DNA of 33,103 bases from Gammaproteobacteria bacterium (GCA_016199745.1 JACQFZ010000037.1:1-33103); one strand, 5' to 3'. Positions 14,488 to 23,309 are shown, counted from the first letter of the stretch. The notes: generated by a model not told the origin, from the sequence alone. A program made the numbers and translations.

Positions 14488-15507
14488 CTATTGCGGCAAG
14501 CGCGGAATCGCGACATCGCCGGAGCCGCTGGATAGGCTCTTCATGAATTCGATCAAGTCGGCTTTTTCCGGCGCGGTCAAGTTCAACGGGAATATGGTGG
14601 GATCGAGATTGTCCTTCACATCGCCGCCACGATTGTAGTGATCGACGACCTGTTCCAGCGTCCGGTAGATCCCGTTGTGCATGTACGGCGCGGTCCACGC
14701 CACCTCGCGGAGCGTTGGTGTCTTGAAGGCGCCTTGCATGCTCTTTACTTTGCGTTGCGCATAGCGGCCCTCGTCCGGTGACATGCCGGAGGGTGTCTGC
14801 AGGCCGATGTTGTGAAATCCGTCGTCGGTGAAGTTGTAACCCTGATGACAAGCGCTGCACTTGCCCTTACCGCGGAACAACTCGAAGCCGCGCTTGGCCG
14901 CTTCGCTCACTGCGCGTTTATCGCCACTGCGCCAACGATCAAACGGTGTGTTTGTGGAAACAATCGTGCGCTCGAAGCTGGCGATGGCCTTGGCGATGGT
15001 CTTCGGGGTAATGCCCTCGCCGGGATAAGCGCTGTCGAACATTTCGCGATAACCTGGAATCGCCGACACGCGTTGCAGTAATTGTCCCACGTCCATGTTC
15101 ATCTCATGCTGGTTCGTGATCGGTCCCAGTGCCTGATCTTCTAGCGACACATTACGCCCATCCCACATGAACGTTCTGCTATAGGCGACGTTAAACAGCG
15201 TCGGCGTTGCCCGCCGTAGTTTGTTCATGCCCTGACCAAGCCCGGTCTCCAACCCGTCGGACCACCCAAGCGCCGGATTATGACAAGTCGCGCAACTGAT
15301 CCAGCGCGAGCCCGATAGACGCGGATCGAAAAATAACGCTTTGCCTAGCGCCGTCCTCGCGGTATTTATTCCGTTGTCGGGCGGCAGAACCAGCGTCGGC
15401 GGGTCACACGGCGGTGCCATCATGAATGCGCAGTCCGCCAGCGTTTTTGCAGCAGGCATCAATATCGCAAGCGCCAACGCCGCCTTAACGGTAAATGCAT
15501 GAGACAT
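14488..15507 (-). CDS. MauG-like di-haem cytochrome c peroxidase family enzyme
   Basis: The ATG at 15507 is preferred because TTAGGAG lies 6 nt upstream, whereas it abuts the alternative ATG at 15513. The 339-residue exported protein (signal about 1-25) has two haem c motifs, CATCH (72-76) and CSACH (217-221), and the MauG/CcpA signatures LGKALFFDPRLSGSRWISC, TPTLFNVAYSRTFMWDGR and TPTLREVAWTAPYMHNG. MauG-type enzymes use a high-valent di-haem state for peroxide reduction or for protein oxidation; which applies here is unknown. It is the first gene of an operon with a cupredoxin and a cytochrome c, its likely electron partners. Confidence 0.93.
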   Translation of the reverse strand: MSHAFTVKAALALAILMPAAKTLADCAFMMAPPCDPPTLVLPPDNGINTARTALGKALFFDPRLSGSRWISCATCHNPALGWSDGLETGLGQGMNKLRRATPTLFNVAYSRTFMWDGRNVSLEDQALGPITNQHEMNMDVGQLLQRVSAIPGYREMFDSAYPGEGITPKTIAKAIASFERTIVSTNTPFDRWRSGDKRAVSEAAKRGFELFRGKGKCSACHQGYNFTDDGFHNIGLQTPSGMSPDEGRYAQRKVKSMQGAFKTPTLREVAWTAPYMHNGIYRTLEQVVDHYNRGGDVKDNLDPTIFPLNLTAPEKADLIEFMKSLSSGSGDVAIPRLPQ

Positions 15508-15864
15508 AGCCATCTCCTAACCCCATACATGGAAACATCTACTGGACTCGTGGACCGGCCTGAGCGGATATACCGGCCAATTTTCGTAGAAGCACACCGT
15601 GAAACACCGATAGCGGCAGAAATAGCGGTGCCTAGCAATCAGCTTGGATTTAAGTGTTTTAAGTGTAGACGACGGGGGAAAGCGTCGTATATGAAGAACA
15701 GCGAGTTGGCCTTAACTGGGTGTTTGTGGGGCTGGGGCTAGTTCAGCCTGGCGCCGTTAATCGTAGTTATTTCGTTAGCTTCGGACTAGCAAAAAATAAA
15801 CCTGCTAACCTTTCGCCTTTCTGGGCTTTGCCCATTTTTCGGTCCTTCCAAGAAGAGAAAAGCG
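15508..15864. other. Divergent intergenic region
   Basis: This lies between the starts of the leftward peroxidase operon and the rightward LamG-like gene and should hold both promoters. I see no clear -10/-35 pair, operator or repeat that I would defend. Short open frames here have no ribosome binding site or motif. Confidence 0.5.
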
Positions 15865-16698
15865 ATGAAGCAGGGAATTCACTATTCAGTACTAATGTTG
15901 TTGGCGGTCGGGTTCATCGTCGGGATTCGTTCCGCTGTTGCATCGAGCTACGACAACGCGGTGCTCGCTAACCATCCGGTTTTGTTTCTGACGATGGCGG
16001 CGCCCTGTTCCGGCGGTGAGGGCGACGTCTCGGGACACGGCAGGACCGGCACATATTTTCCCGTCGGGAGTCGTCCGACGGCGACGACTTTACCGAATGG
16101 CGATTTTGCCGCCGACTTCGATGGTTCGACCCAATATCTAGAAGTTGCCGATGCGGACGCGTTGTCGGTGCCGACGACGGGTGTCCTGACAATCGAGGCA
16201 TGGATGCGTGCCGATGCGTTGCCGTTCACGGTGCTAGAGGGGTCGGGCTACGTTCATTGGTTGGGTAAAGGAACCAGTAGCCAGCAGGAATACGCATTGC
16301 GTATGTACTCCGACTCGAACGGCGAGCGTGCCAATCGTATTTCCGGTTATGCCTTCAATTTGAACGGCGGCCTCGGTTCAGGTTCGTATTTCGAGGACCC
16401 CATCAAAGTTGGCCAATGGATCCATGTGACGATGGTCATCAATATGACGAATACCTCGCCGACTTATCCCACCGGTTACGTAAAGATTTATAAGAATGGC
16501 GTGCTGCGGGATACCACCGCGCTTAACCAATACGATGTGGTCCCGGGCAACGGCACCGAACCTCTGCGTATTGGCACGCGCGATAGACATTCGTTTTTTT
16601 TGGGCGCCATCGGCAAAGTGGCGATCTACAAAAGCGAGCTTACGCAGCCACAGATCGCGACTCACTATGTCGCCATGTGCGGTGTCGGCTGTTTGTGA
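15865..16698 (+). CDS. Secreted LamG / concanavalin A-like lectin-fold protein
   Basis: This 277-residue protein has a signal peptide (about 1-26) and one LamG-type jelly-roll domain. Family hallmarks are AADFDGSTQYLEVADADALS, TGVLTIEAWMRADALP, GQWIHVTMVINMT, VKIYKNGVLRD, PLRIGTRDRHSFFLGAIGKV and AIYKSELTQPQIATHY at the end. LamG-like domains of this kind bind carbohydrate or act as adhesion modules in bacterial surface proteins. Nothing else is fused to it. It has a weak GAAGAGAAAAG ribosome binding site. It converges with the beta-helix lipoprotein gene, and both may act on or at the surface. Confidence 0.87.
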   Translation: MKQGIHYSVLMLLAVGFIVGIRSAVASSYDNAVLANHPVLFLTMAAPCSGGEGDVSGHGRTGTYFPVGSRPTATTLPNGDFAADFDGSTQYLEVADADALSVPTTGVLTIEAWMRADALPFTVLEGSGYVHWLGKGTSSQQEYALRMYSDSNGERANRISGYAFNLNGGLGSGSYFEDPIKVGQWIHVTMVINMTNTSPTYPTGYVKIYKNGVLRDTTALNQYDVVPGNGTEPLRIGTRDRHSFFLGAIGKVAIYKSELTQPQIATHYVAMCGVGCL

Positions 16699-16782
16699 AT
16701 TAAAGATTAAAGGGCCAAGCTCGATCGCCAGGTCTTAAATAAGAAGATGGCGGTAGAGTAAGGAAGTCCTGAATAAGCCATG

Positions 16783-16805
16783 TAGGATGGGCTACGCCCA
16801 TCCTA
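16783..16805. repeat. Palindromic repeat TAGGATGGGC-TAC-GCCCATCCTA
   Basis: This is a perfect 10-bp stem with a 3-nt loop between two convergent genes. GTAGGATGGGC...GCCCATCCTAC is a common intergenic palindrome in proteobacteria. It may double as a terminator for the LamG-like gene. Confidence 0.75.
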
Positions 16806-16819
16806 ACAATCGCGGCCTC

Positions 16820-16838
16820 CTTAAGCTAAGCGCCATTC
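16820..16838. repeat. Partial MITE end
   Basis: CTTAAGCTAAGCGCCATTC differs from the right MITE end CTTAAGTAAGTGCCATTC by one inserted base and one substitution. No matching left end is found within the gap. Confidence 0.5.
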
Positions 16839-16899
16839 GGGCCGGAGTAATTTAAAAATTGGCAGCGGTATGACTGCTCAAATTTAAATCACTCGGCCC
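16839..16899. repeat. Inverted repeat between convergent genes
   Basis: GGGCCGGAGTAATTTAAA (16839-16856) pairs with TTTAAATCACTCGGCCC (16883-16899) with one bulge and one mismatch. The AT-rich middle and its place between two converging genes suggest a bidirectional terminator, though it could be an element end since it abuts a MITE-like end. Confidence 0.5.
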
Positions 16900-16944
16900 T
16901 TTGTTCTACATCCTAACTATGGGCGATATCTTGATAGTGCCCGA

Positions 16945-19143
16945 TTAAGGAGTCGCGCCACCGCCGGCAGAGCGATCGCCATAACGAGGCGCCGAACGTC
17001 CGGCGATGATTGCTCCGCGGTCAGGTGCATTGCCGCTGTAACCGTCGGTGATGTTGGCGATCGGCGCACCCGTATTCTTGATGCTGGTCCCAGCTGCCGG
17101 TGTCGGTGTATAGGTCGCCGTGATTTCCGTTAGGTAATCCGCGCCGAGCGTAACGGTATCGGTCCACGGGTTGCTCACGGTGATGTTGTCCTGTTCGTGA
17201 CGCTTCGTGGCGGTGCCGAAAACCGGCGAGGTCGCCGGCAGACCGCTGTAGGTCTGCGCCAGCGTCGCGAAACTTCCGCCGGACGAGGTCCACCAAATCG
17301 CCCCATCGGGGAACCATGAGTTGTGCGTGAAATCGATCGGATCGTTGCCGCCCGGTTCGAACCCGAACAGTTTTCCGCTACCGCGATAGACGAAAACGTT
17401 ATTGCGGAATCCCCAGGACTTCTGGCTGCCGTTGTTGAACTGCACCCAGCCCCATCCAACATGCGCGCCGGAGCCGTTGGTTCTGACGATCGTGTTGTTG
17501 TAGAGAAAATGGCCGGAGTCCGTGCTGTTGAATTTACCCGGACTGCGTTGCGTGTTGATTGCGATGTTGCGCGCGGCCAGGAGCGGACCGCCGTACAGCG
17601 GATCGAGTGACAGGAACGTCGCCGAATTGTGGCTACGGTTGTCGTATAACGTCAGATTGCGCATCGCGTAGTCGGCCTCGAGTAAATCATCGCCCGAGTT
17701 GCGCACTTCATTGCGGTAGAAGTGAACGCCGATCGTCTGCGCGCCGGACACGGTATACGCGAACGTATCGCCGAACCCCTTGAGCGTATTGTTGAACGCG
17801 ACATTGCCGAAGCCGGGAATGCAGATACCGTCATCGTTCCATGTGGCATTCGTCGTAATGAGCGGCGCCGTCCAGGTGTTGTTTCCGTTGAACGTATTGT
17901 CGTAGGCCATGAATTGGCTAAGTGGAGCGTACGACTTGATCGCGATATCGACGCCGTTCATGGTGAGGTTGCGCACGGTCACCTGCGTCTGCGACGGCGC
18001 GCCATCCCAGAACTGGATCCCGGTCGAGCTGGCGGCGGTGCCCGAATCGACGCCCGACCCCTGGAACGTCATGTTTTCGATAATGACGTAATTCGCGGCT
18101 AACACTTGCAGAACGCGACCGGAATTGGCGGAAAGGATGACACCGTTTCGCGATTCGCCACGAAGGTAGATCGGATTAGTCGCCGTCCCACTGCGGTTGA
18201 GCTGTAGACCGCTGACGGTGTAGGTACCGTTCTTGATCTCGAGCACATCGCCGGGATTAAGATTGTTGAAGGCGGTTTGCAGGTTCGCGCTCGACGCCCC
18301 AGCGGCGATCGTTTTGTTGGGCGTTCCAGCGGCAGCCGGCAACGTGCGTGTCATGAAGGTGCCAGTGCGCACATCGCTCACACCGTCGCTCGTTACGGTC
18401 ACTTCGACGTCATAGGACGTGCTTGGCTGAAGATCGATGATCGGCCAGGCGAATGCGTCTGGAACGGTCCCCGACGGTGGCGTTTCCGAAAGATCGGGGC
18501 GGATACGGTAGAGCGGATGCCCGCTGATCCACGCCGAAGCGCTGGTCGGTTTGTAGCGAACGTTGGCAACCGCTGTTTTCGGAAGACTCCCGGTGACCGG
18601 CAGGAAAAGCGAAACTTGTTCCGGTGTTGCCGGGCCATCGTGGATCAACGTTCCGATCGCGAGCGATCCCGCCGCCGACGTCGTCGCCGACGCCACTGCT
18701 GAATATTCCGACAGATTCCCCGCCGCATCTGCCGCGCGCAGGCGATAGCGATACATCGTCGATGCCGACAGCCCGGTGTCGCTGTGATTCGCTCCAGAAG
18801 GAGTAGCGACTTGCGTAAAGTTCGTGCAGCTAGCTCCTTGGCAGCGCTCCAGCCGATAGCCGCTGACACCGATGTCATCGGTCGATCCGGTCCAGGAGAG
18901 ATTGATTTGGTTCGCCGAGCCGGCGCTCGCCGCGAGATTGCTCGGTGTCGACGGCGACGCGGTGTCGGCGATTGGCGGCGTGTTCGGATCTGGCGACGAC
19001 TCGTTGCTGTCTCCACCGCCACCGCCGCAACCGACGACCATCAGCGTGACCGCCGCCACCGCAAGCAATGACCTAAAGCTACCATAACGCAACGCGCGGT
19101 AGTCTCCGCTCGTGTTGCGCAACCCAATGTTGGGGCAAGTCAT
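16945..19143 (-). CDS. Lipoprotein with fibronectin III and right-handed beta-helix domains
   Basis: The ATG at 19143 has GGGAGA 6 nt upstream; the frame could begin at 19185 but without such a site. The 732-residue product has a hydrophobic segment ending VVGCGGGGG, a lipobox giving a lipidated Cys, then a Gly/Ser/Pro linker. A fibronectin III domain follows (SNLAASAGSANQINLSWTGS, YRYRLRAADAAGNLSEYSAV), then a second beta-sandwich-like part, and from about 285 a parallel beta-helix (LQTAFNNLNPGDVLEIKNGT, NYVIIENMTFQGSG, many short N-rich rungs). This layout is typical of polysaccharide lyase-like or chondroitinase B-like surface proteins. I cannot identify a catalytic site, so enzyme activity is possible but unproven. 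Confidence 0.85.
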   Translation of the reverse strand: MTCPNIGLRNTSGDYRALRYGSFRSLLAVAAVTLMVVGCGGGGGDSNESSPDPNTPPIADTASPSTPSNLAASAGSANQINLSWTGSTDDIGVSGYRLERCQGASCTNFTQVATPSGANHSDTGLSASTMYRYRLRAADAAGNLSEYSAVASATTSAAGSLAIGTLIHDGPATPEQVSLFLPVTGSLPKTAVANVRYKPTSASAWISGHPLYRIRPDLSETPPSGTVPDAFAWPIIDLQPSTSYDVEVTVTSDGVSDVRTGTFMTRTLPAAAGTPNKTIAAGASSANLQTAFNNLNPGDVLEIKNGTYTVSGLQLNRSGTATNPIYLRGESRNGVILSANSGRVLQVLAANYVIIENMTFQGSGVDSGTAASSTGIQFWDGAPSQTQVTVRNLTMNGVDIAIKSYAPLSQFMAYDNTFNGNNTWTAPLITTNATWNDDGICIPGFGNVAFNNTLKGFGDTFAYTVSGAQTIGVHFYRNEVRNSGDDLLEADYAMRNLTLYDNRSHNSATFLSLDPLYGGPLLAARNIAINTQRSPGKFNSTDSGHFLYNNTIVRTNGSGAHVGWGWVQFNNGSQKSWGFRNNVFVYRGSGKLFGFEPGGNDPIDFTHNSWFPDGAIWWTSSGGSFATLAQTYSGLPATSPVFGTATKRHEQDNITVSNPWTDTVTLGADYLTEITATYTPTPAAGTSIKNTGAPIANITDGYSGNAPDRGAIIAGRSAPRYGDRSAGGGATP

Positions 19144-19590
19144 GGTTATTCTCCCGTTGAATGTTTTCTTGGTATCGAAGCGCATTCGCTTGGCGCTTCT
19201 TGGATATTTTTAGAAGTAGTCACCGTAACTTACCTCCACAGCAAACGATGCCCGACGCCCGATGAGCGATAGATAGAGTCTGATGGAAGGGTATTTAGCG
19301 GACAGCGAGCTTTACCGCCTGAACGCGAATTTCTGGTGCGGCGGTTGGTTTCCACTGCTGCAGTCACAACTGTTGGCTACGTAACGGTTGTAGAGGAGAG
19401 AGACACGATCTAACAAGATTCGTGCGCTAAGTGGGCCAATGGAAAATATATCTGTCACCGAGGTTTCTAATGCCGAGGGGTTGTCTGCTTGGCGACGACT
19501 GACTAAATCAATTTCTATGAACATTGCGATGACCGCAATCGGCAAGAAGCGGATGTCCGCACATTGTTCCAAAATAATGCATGCCCATCA
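19144..19590. other. Intergenic region, nothing certain
   Basis: This lies upstream of the beta-helix lipoprotein and downstream of the nuclease/TPR gene. An 86-codon open frame on the minus strand (19312-19572) and a 79-codon one on the plus strand overlap each other; neither has a recognisable domain or good ribosome binding site. I see no repeat. Confidence 0.5.
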
Positions 19591-21705
19591 CTATTGCGTG
19601 ATATTTGTTCTTATGTTTTCTAAGGCACCGTCAATCGAGCGCAGTCTTCTATCGAAATCCTCTAAGTACTGCGTATAGCCAGCATCCGCGACGTAAACTT
19701 GCCTTGCGTTTTGTACAGCTACACGCGCATTCTCCAGCGCACCACGGTTTGCAGTGCGAACTCCAAGCGCATATAGCGCATTTCCCAAATTGTTTTGGGT
19801 CCTTGCCCACTCAAGTGGGGCCTGCTCGCGGGTAAGTTCCTCCAATGCCTGTTGACAGGCCGTCACTGCTGCATGGAGGTTGGTAGTGCCGCGTTCGTGT
19901 TGACCGAGCACCAAAAGAGCGTTGCCTAGGTTGCTCTGGGTCGTTGCCCACCGGCGCGGCACCCGCTCACGGGTACACACCTCCAATGCCAATCGATAGG
20001 CCGATACTGCTGCTTCGGGGTTGGCAATGTCATTTTCGCGTTCGCCGAGGGCGCAAAGAACATTCCCCAGATTGTTCTGTGTCTCCGCCCATTGGAGCGG
20101 TACCATCTCCCGAGTGTATTCCTGCAGTGCCAGTTGATAGGCAGCCATTGCTGCTCTGAGGTTGGCAGTGCCGCGTTCGCGTTGACCGAGTGCCATAAGA
20201 GCGTTGCCTAGGTTGTTCTGGGTCATCGCCCAAGCGAGCGGCACGCGCTCACGAGTACGCTCCTCCAATGCCAATCGATAGGCCGCCACTGCTGCTTCGA
20301 GGTTAGCAGTGTCACGTTCACGTTGACCGAGTGTTTTAAGAGCGTTGCCTAAATTGTTCTGGGTCATCGCCCAATCAAGCGGGACGTGCTCGCGGGTATA
20401 CACTTGCAATGCCAATCGATAGACCGTCACTGCTGCTTCGAGGTTAGCAGTGTCACGTTCGCGTTCACCGAGAGTACAAAGAACGTTTCCTAAGTCGTTC
20501 TGTATCATCGCCCACTGAACCGGTACTCGCTCACGGCTGAGGAGTTCAAGTGCTTGCTGAAACACGCTGATTGCTTGTGTCAGTGCATCGTTGCCAACTT
20601 GCCGGTCACCATAAAGCACTAAAGAGTAGGCCTGCTGCAGCAGGTACTCGCCCAATCTGTCCGGAAATCCGTCAGGTACCAATGCGCTAGCGCTCCTGAA
20701 GTGGTCGACGGCATCCCGATAATGTAATTGCGTCAAGCTCGCAATGCCCCGCAATGCGCGCGCAGCAGCGCGGTTGAGACGGCGCTGTGCGAGGGTTTGC
20801 GCTGCGCGTGCTTCAGCCTCGGCCTCAGTCCTGTCATAGTCAGCGAGCATGGTTTCTGCCTGCTCGTAACGTCCTTGATGAATTGTTTCGCGAACTGATT
20901 CGAGATGTGCCTGGCTATCTGCATCGTCGCCCTCGAGAGCGGCAACCCGGGAAAGCAGCCCGTTATGCCGCTTAGCGATCTGCGTCAAGGTTTCGGGTAA
21001 CTTTTCTCGCGAGACATGCTCACGCTGAAGGATAGCGAAGAAAGCTGCCAACGCCTGATCAGTAACGCCCAGTTGCTCGCGAAGTTCTCTTGCTTCGACG
21101 CCACCCTGTTGCATCGCCGCCAGAATGGTGTCGGGGTCATTGAAAATGACAATGTTGTCTCGCGCACCATCGCCAAATGCAACACCAGCCTCAGCTCGAT
21201 TCGTTGTACTGCCTAGCATCTCCAGAGTTTGTTTCAGACGTTCCTCGAGTTGAGACACGTGATAATCGGGGAACTCCTGTGTCAGCTCGGGGTGTCGGAG
21301 GAAGAGCACGCTCAAATGTGTGGATTCGATATGATTTGCTTCAATACGCAGCTTTTCTCCGCGAGCTCGAATCGCGGATATCACATCGTTGGATAATTTC
21401 CGTGGCGTGACGAACGTCCAGCGCTCTACAGGGAAACGGCCGTTAGTGCGAAGAAGCGCCGCCTTTTTGAGATCAGCATATGCCTTGTTGAGGTAGTCGG
21501 TGTCCTTTTTTCGCTCAGGCTTCAGTGGACAAAAAATCGCAAAAATCCTTCGCTCCGAATTCAACCATCCGTCGTTTCCCCCATCTCCTCGTGTACCATC
21601 GATCGGTTGGTAGTCATGGCCGTACTCGGCTGCGAATACGGTATTACAGAGTCGGGTAAACAGGGTGGGGACTACAGTTTGAGCGATTTGATCTTCCAAT
21701 GACAT
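19591..21705 (-). CDS. Restriction endonuclease-fold / TPR protein, candidate defence or stress effector
   Basis: I take ATG 21705 (GGAAGAGAG upstream) rather than the GTG at 21756, which has no ribosome binding site. The 704-residue protein has an N-terminal domain (1-140) with FTRLCNTVFAAEYGHDYQPI, then GDGGNDG (41-46 with Asp 41 and 45), strand IFAIFCPLK (Lys 62) and RWTFVTPRKLS. This fits a divergent PD-(D/E)XK (Mrr-like) nuclease fold; the usual Glu of E-x-K is not clear, so activity is uncertain. A helical middle follows, with an acidic, Ala-rich coiled region (about 280-330). Then come TPR units, of which six are near-identical 47-residue repeats (W..TQNNLGNAL..LG.RE). Such nuclease-plus-TPR proteins are seen among bacterial conflict systems. 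It stands alone. Confidence 0.72.
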   Translation of the reverse strand: MSLEDQIAQTVVPTLFTRLCNTVFAAEYGHDYQPIDGTRGDGGNDGWLNSERRIFAIFCPLKPERKKDTDYLNKAYADLKKAALLRTNGRFPVERWTFVTPRKLSNDVISAIRARGEKLRIEANHIESTHLSVLFLRHPELTQEFPDYHVSQLEERLKQTLEMLGSTTNRAEAGVAFGDGARDNIVIFNDPDTILAAMQQGGVEARELREQLGVTDQALAAFFAILQREHVSREKLPETLTQIAKRHNGLLSRVAALEGDDADSQAHLESVRETIHQGRYEQAETMLADYDRTEAEAEARAAQTLAQRRLNRAAARALRGIASLTQLHYRDAVDHFRSASALVPDGFPDRLGEYLLQQAYSLVLYGDRQVGNDALTQAISVFQQALELLSRERVPVQWAMIQNDLGNVLCTLGERERDTANLEAAVTVYRLALQVYTREHVPLDWAMTQNNLGNALKTLGQRERDTANLEAAVAAYRLALEERTRERVPLAWAMTQNNLGNALMALGQRERGTANLRAAMAAYQLALQEYTREMVPLQWAETQNNLGNVLCALGERENDIANPEAAVSAYRLALEVCTRERVPRRWATTQSNLGNALLVLGQHERGTTNLHAAVTACQQALEELTREQAPLEWARTQNNLGNALYALGVRTANRGALENARVAVQNARQVYVADAGYTQYLEDFDRRLRSIDGALENIRTNITQ
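19678..20523 (-). repeat. Six tandem 141-bp coding repeats (TPR units)
   Basis: The conserved Trp codon of each TPR unit lies exactly 141 bp from the next (at 20514, 20373, 20232, 20091, 19950 and 19809), so six 47-residue units are kept in register without indels. The middle units are most alike at DNA level, suggesting recent duplication or gene conversion. The last unit diverges at its C-terminal end. Confidence 0.85.
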
Positions 21706-22230
21706 GGTGGTCAGCTCTCTTCCGCCATCAGTAAGTCGCTGCCGATGTGATTGCACGCCGATAGTGGGACATCAGAATATTACCGGACTCGCATAGATTA
21801 CGCCCACTCTACAATTACCACTACTGCACGGAGTGTCTGAATTGGGTCGAATTCAGACGCTTACAAAGAACGTCGAACCGAGAGTAATGTCTCGAGAGTC
21901 GAAAGGCACTGACGTTGCTCATAGACACCGCTGTCGGCGCGTCTGATATTCCGTGCCGCATATGCGTGGTGCGCAAAAAGCGCGCACCGCGCACCACGCA
22001 CGATGATGTTTATTTATTGCGACGGCGCGTGCGGCATCTAGCGCTTAGCGCTACTAGGGATCGCCGGGAAAGTTACTGCGTATAGTGAGGGGAGCCAGAT
22101 TATGCGACTACGAATCATGCCGCCGGAATAAATGAAACGGCACTTTCGTTCATAAAAACCGCTACCAAAAAAGGCGCAGAACCAGGCAGAATACCGCGCT
22201 ACACCATAACGACAAAAAGGGATTTTTGCG
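21706..22230. other. Divergent intergenic region
   Basis: This lies between the starts of the nuclease/TPR gene (leftward) and the DUF6402 gene (rightward). Minus-strand open frames in 22038-22499 are shadows of the DUF6402 frame or unsupported. It holds a strong stem-loop (21963-22000) and a small TAGCGC-TTA-GCGCTA dyad near 22039. AAAGGGA precedes the ATG at 22231. Confidence 0.5.
21963..22000. repeat. Stem-loop, 12-bp perfect arms
   Basis: TGCGTGGTGCGC (21963-21974) pairs with GCGCACCACGCA (21989-22000) over a 14-nt loop. It is GC-rich and lies midway between two divergent genes, about 230 bp before the DUF6402 start, so it is not an obvious terminator of either. It could be an extragenic palindrome. 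Confidence 0.6.
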
Positions 22231-22899
22231 ATGTCTACCAGTTCGTCGACCGCCGTCAAAGAAGAAAAACCCGAGAAGGTTAGACTTTTCCGCATCACCG
22301 ATATTCCCGACGTAATGGATAGGCGGCTCGGTTGGACAGTTGCCGCAAGAGTGATGCGGCGATGGTTCGCCCATCCGGCATATACGATGACGGATCGAGT
22401 GAAGCTGGGAAGAGAGGATTCGCGCAATCTCTCGTCCTTCCAATTAGACGAGCGCCTTGTCACGATGCGGTGGGCGCTGCGCTTTTCTCGTGTACGCACC
22501 GCCTATTAAAATCTTCTGTCCGATTGGCGAACGCCGGCCGGTCTAGGAGAACTGAAAAGCTACCTCATCAACGCCACCCCTCGATTTGACCCCTCAAAGC
22601 CGGCGCGACGCTTCGGTGATCTCTCGCAGCCAGGCAAGATTCTCGACAGCGATCTAATGTCACAACCGCTCGGCTTCTGGGGATTCCAAGGCGCCCAGCG
22701 TGGCGTGCAATTACGTTGGGACGTCGAGATCGATGAATTGTATGCCGACAAAGACGAGGTCCCAGCGGATCGTGTGTACGCCGTGCAGAATGACGACTTC
22801 CGTCGCTATCGAGAGAAGTATGGCCGCGGCGGGGATTTTGTTATTTATTCAGACGTGCTGCGCGAGCGTCTACCGACACCGTTGGTGCTGGAAGTCTAG
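22231..22899 (+). pseudogene. DUF6402-family gene interrupted by one in-frame TAA
   Basis: Codons 1-92 read RLFRITDIPDVMDRRLGWTV, RRWFAHPAYTM and LVTMRWALRFSRVRTAY, then a TAA (22507-22509). The same frame then continues NLLSDWRTPAGLGELKSYLI, RFGDLSQPGKILDSDLM, SQPLGFWGFQGAQRG and GGDFVIYSDVLRERLPTPLV to a stop at 22899. The order matches the DUF6402 family, found in type VI secretion accessory clusters. The segment between FGDLS and QPLGFWG is much shorter than I expect for the family (the DDLYGALG-type region is absent), so a deletion is also likely. A good ribosome binding site (AAAGGGA) remains at the start. The second part might be expressed from ATG 22657. Most likely a recent pseudogene. 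Confidence 0.75.
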
Positions 22900-22901
22900 T
22901 T

Positions 22902-23309
22902 ATGGACGATCTACGGACAATGCTTACCATCGTGGCCAAGCATAAGGCCAAGTTGTTGGTCATATGTTTTCTCGCCATCGCTGCACTACTTTTCTATCCG
23001 CGAGCGCACATCGACTCGGTCGAGGTTAGCCCCGATTTGACTTATCGTCTGGAGTTCTACCGGCCCAGCTTGCTGCAGTACCTGCGCCATGTCGGTATGC
23101 GGTCGCCCGGCTTCGTGCGTCTCTATCGGAACTTCGATAACCACTACGTTGGTGAAAGTGATGTGGTCGACTTCGTGGGGGGTGCTGGAATCCGCTGGAA
23201 CATGACGACGAGCGGCCAAATCGACGTGGGACGAGATGTTGAGTTCACGAACGTGCCGCCAGTTGGCCCGGGGAGTATTGTGCTGAAAATCCCAAAGCCG
23301 AATGAGTAA
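22902..23309 (+). CDS. DUF6201-family membrane protein
   Basis: This 135-residue protein has one N-terminal membrane helix (about 17-33: LLVICFLAIAALLFYP) and a small beta-rich domain outside. Its motifs SPDLTYRLEFYRPS, PGFVRLYRNFDNHYVGESDV and VGRDVEFTNVPP match the DUF6201 family, whose genes often sit beside DUF6402 in type VI secretion accessory loci. The start lies 2 bp after the DUF6402 stop, so the two are co-transcribed and probably coupled. Role unknown; an immunity or envelope-accessory role is only a guess. This gene is intact although its partner is broken. Confidence 0.75.
   Translation: MDDLRTMLTIVAKHKAKLLVICFLAIAALLFYPRAHIDSVEVSPDLTYRLEFYRPSLLQYLRHVGMRSPGFVRLYRNFDNHYVGESDVVDFVGGAGIRWNMTTSGQIDVGRDVEFTNVPPVGPGSIVLKIPKPNE

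Noticed and set aside
17021-18702. Many long open frames on both strands over the beta-helix lipoprotein gene
   Set aside because: They are shadows of a GC-rich, repetitive coding region; only the minus-strand frame 16945-19143 has domain motifs.
19678-20523. Regular 141-bp repeats considered as a CRISPR or satellite array
   Set aside because: The unit is 47 codons of one TPR motif in a continuous reading frame, so this is a coding repeat.
22038-22499. 153-codon minus-strand frame
   Set aside because: It is antisense to the DUF6402 frame, which has clear family motifs and a ribosome binding site.
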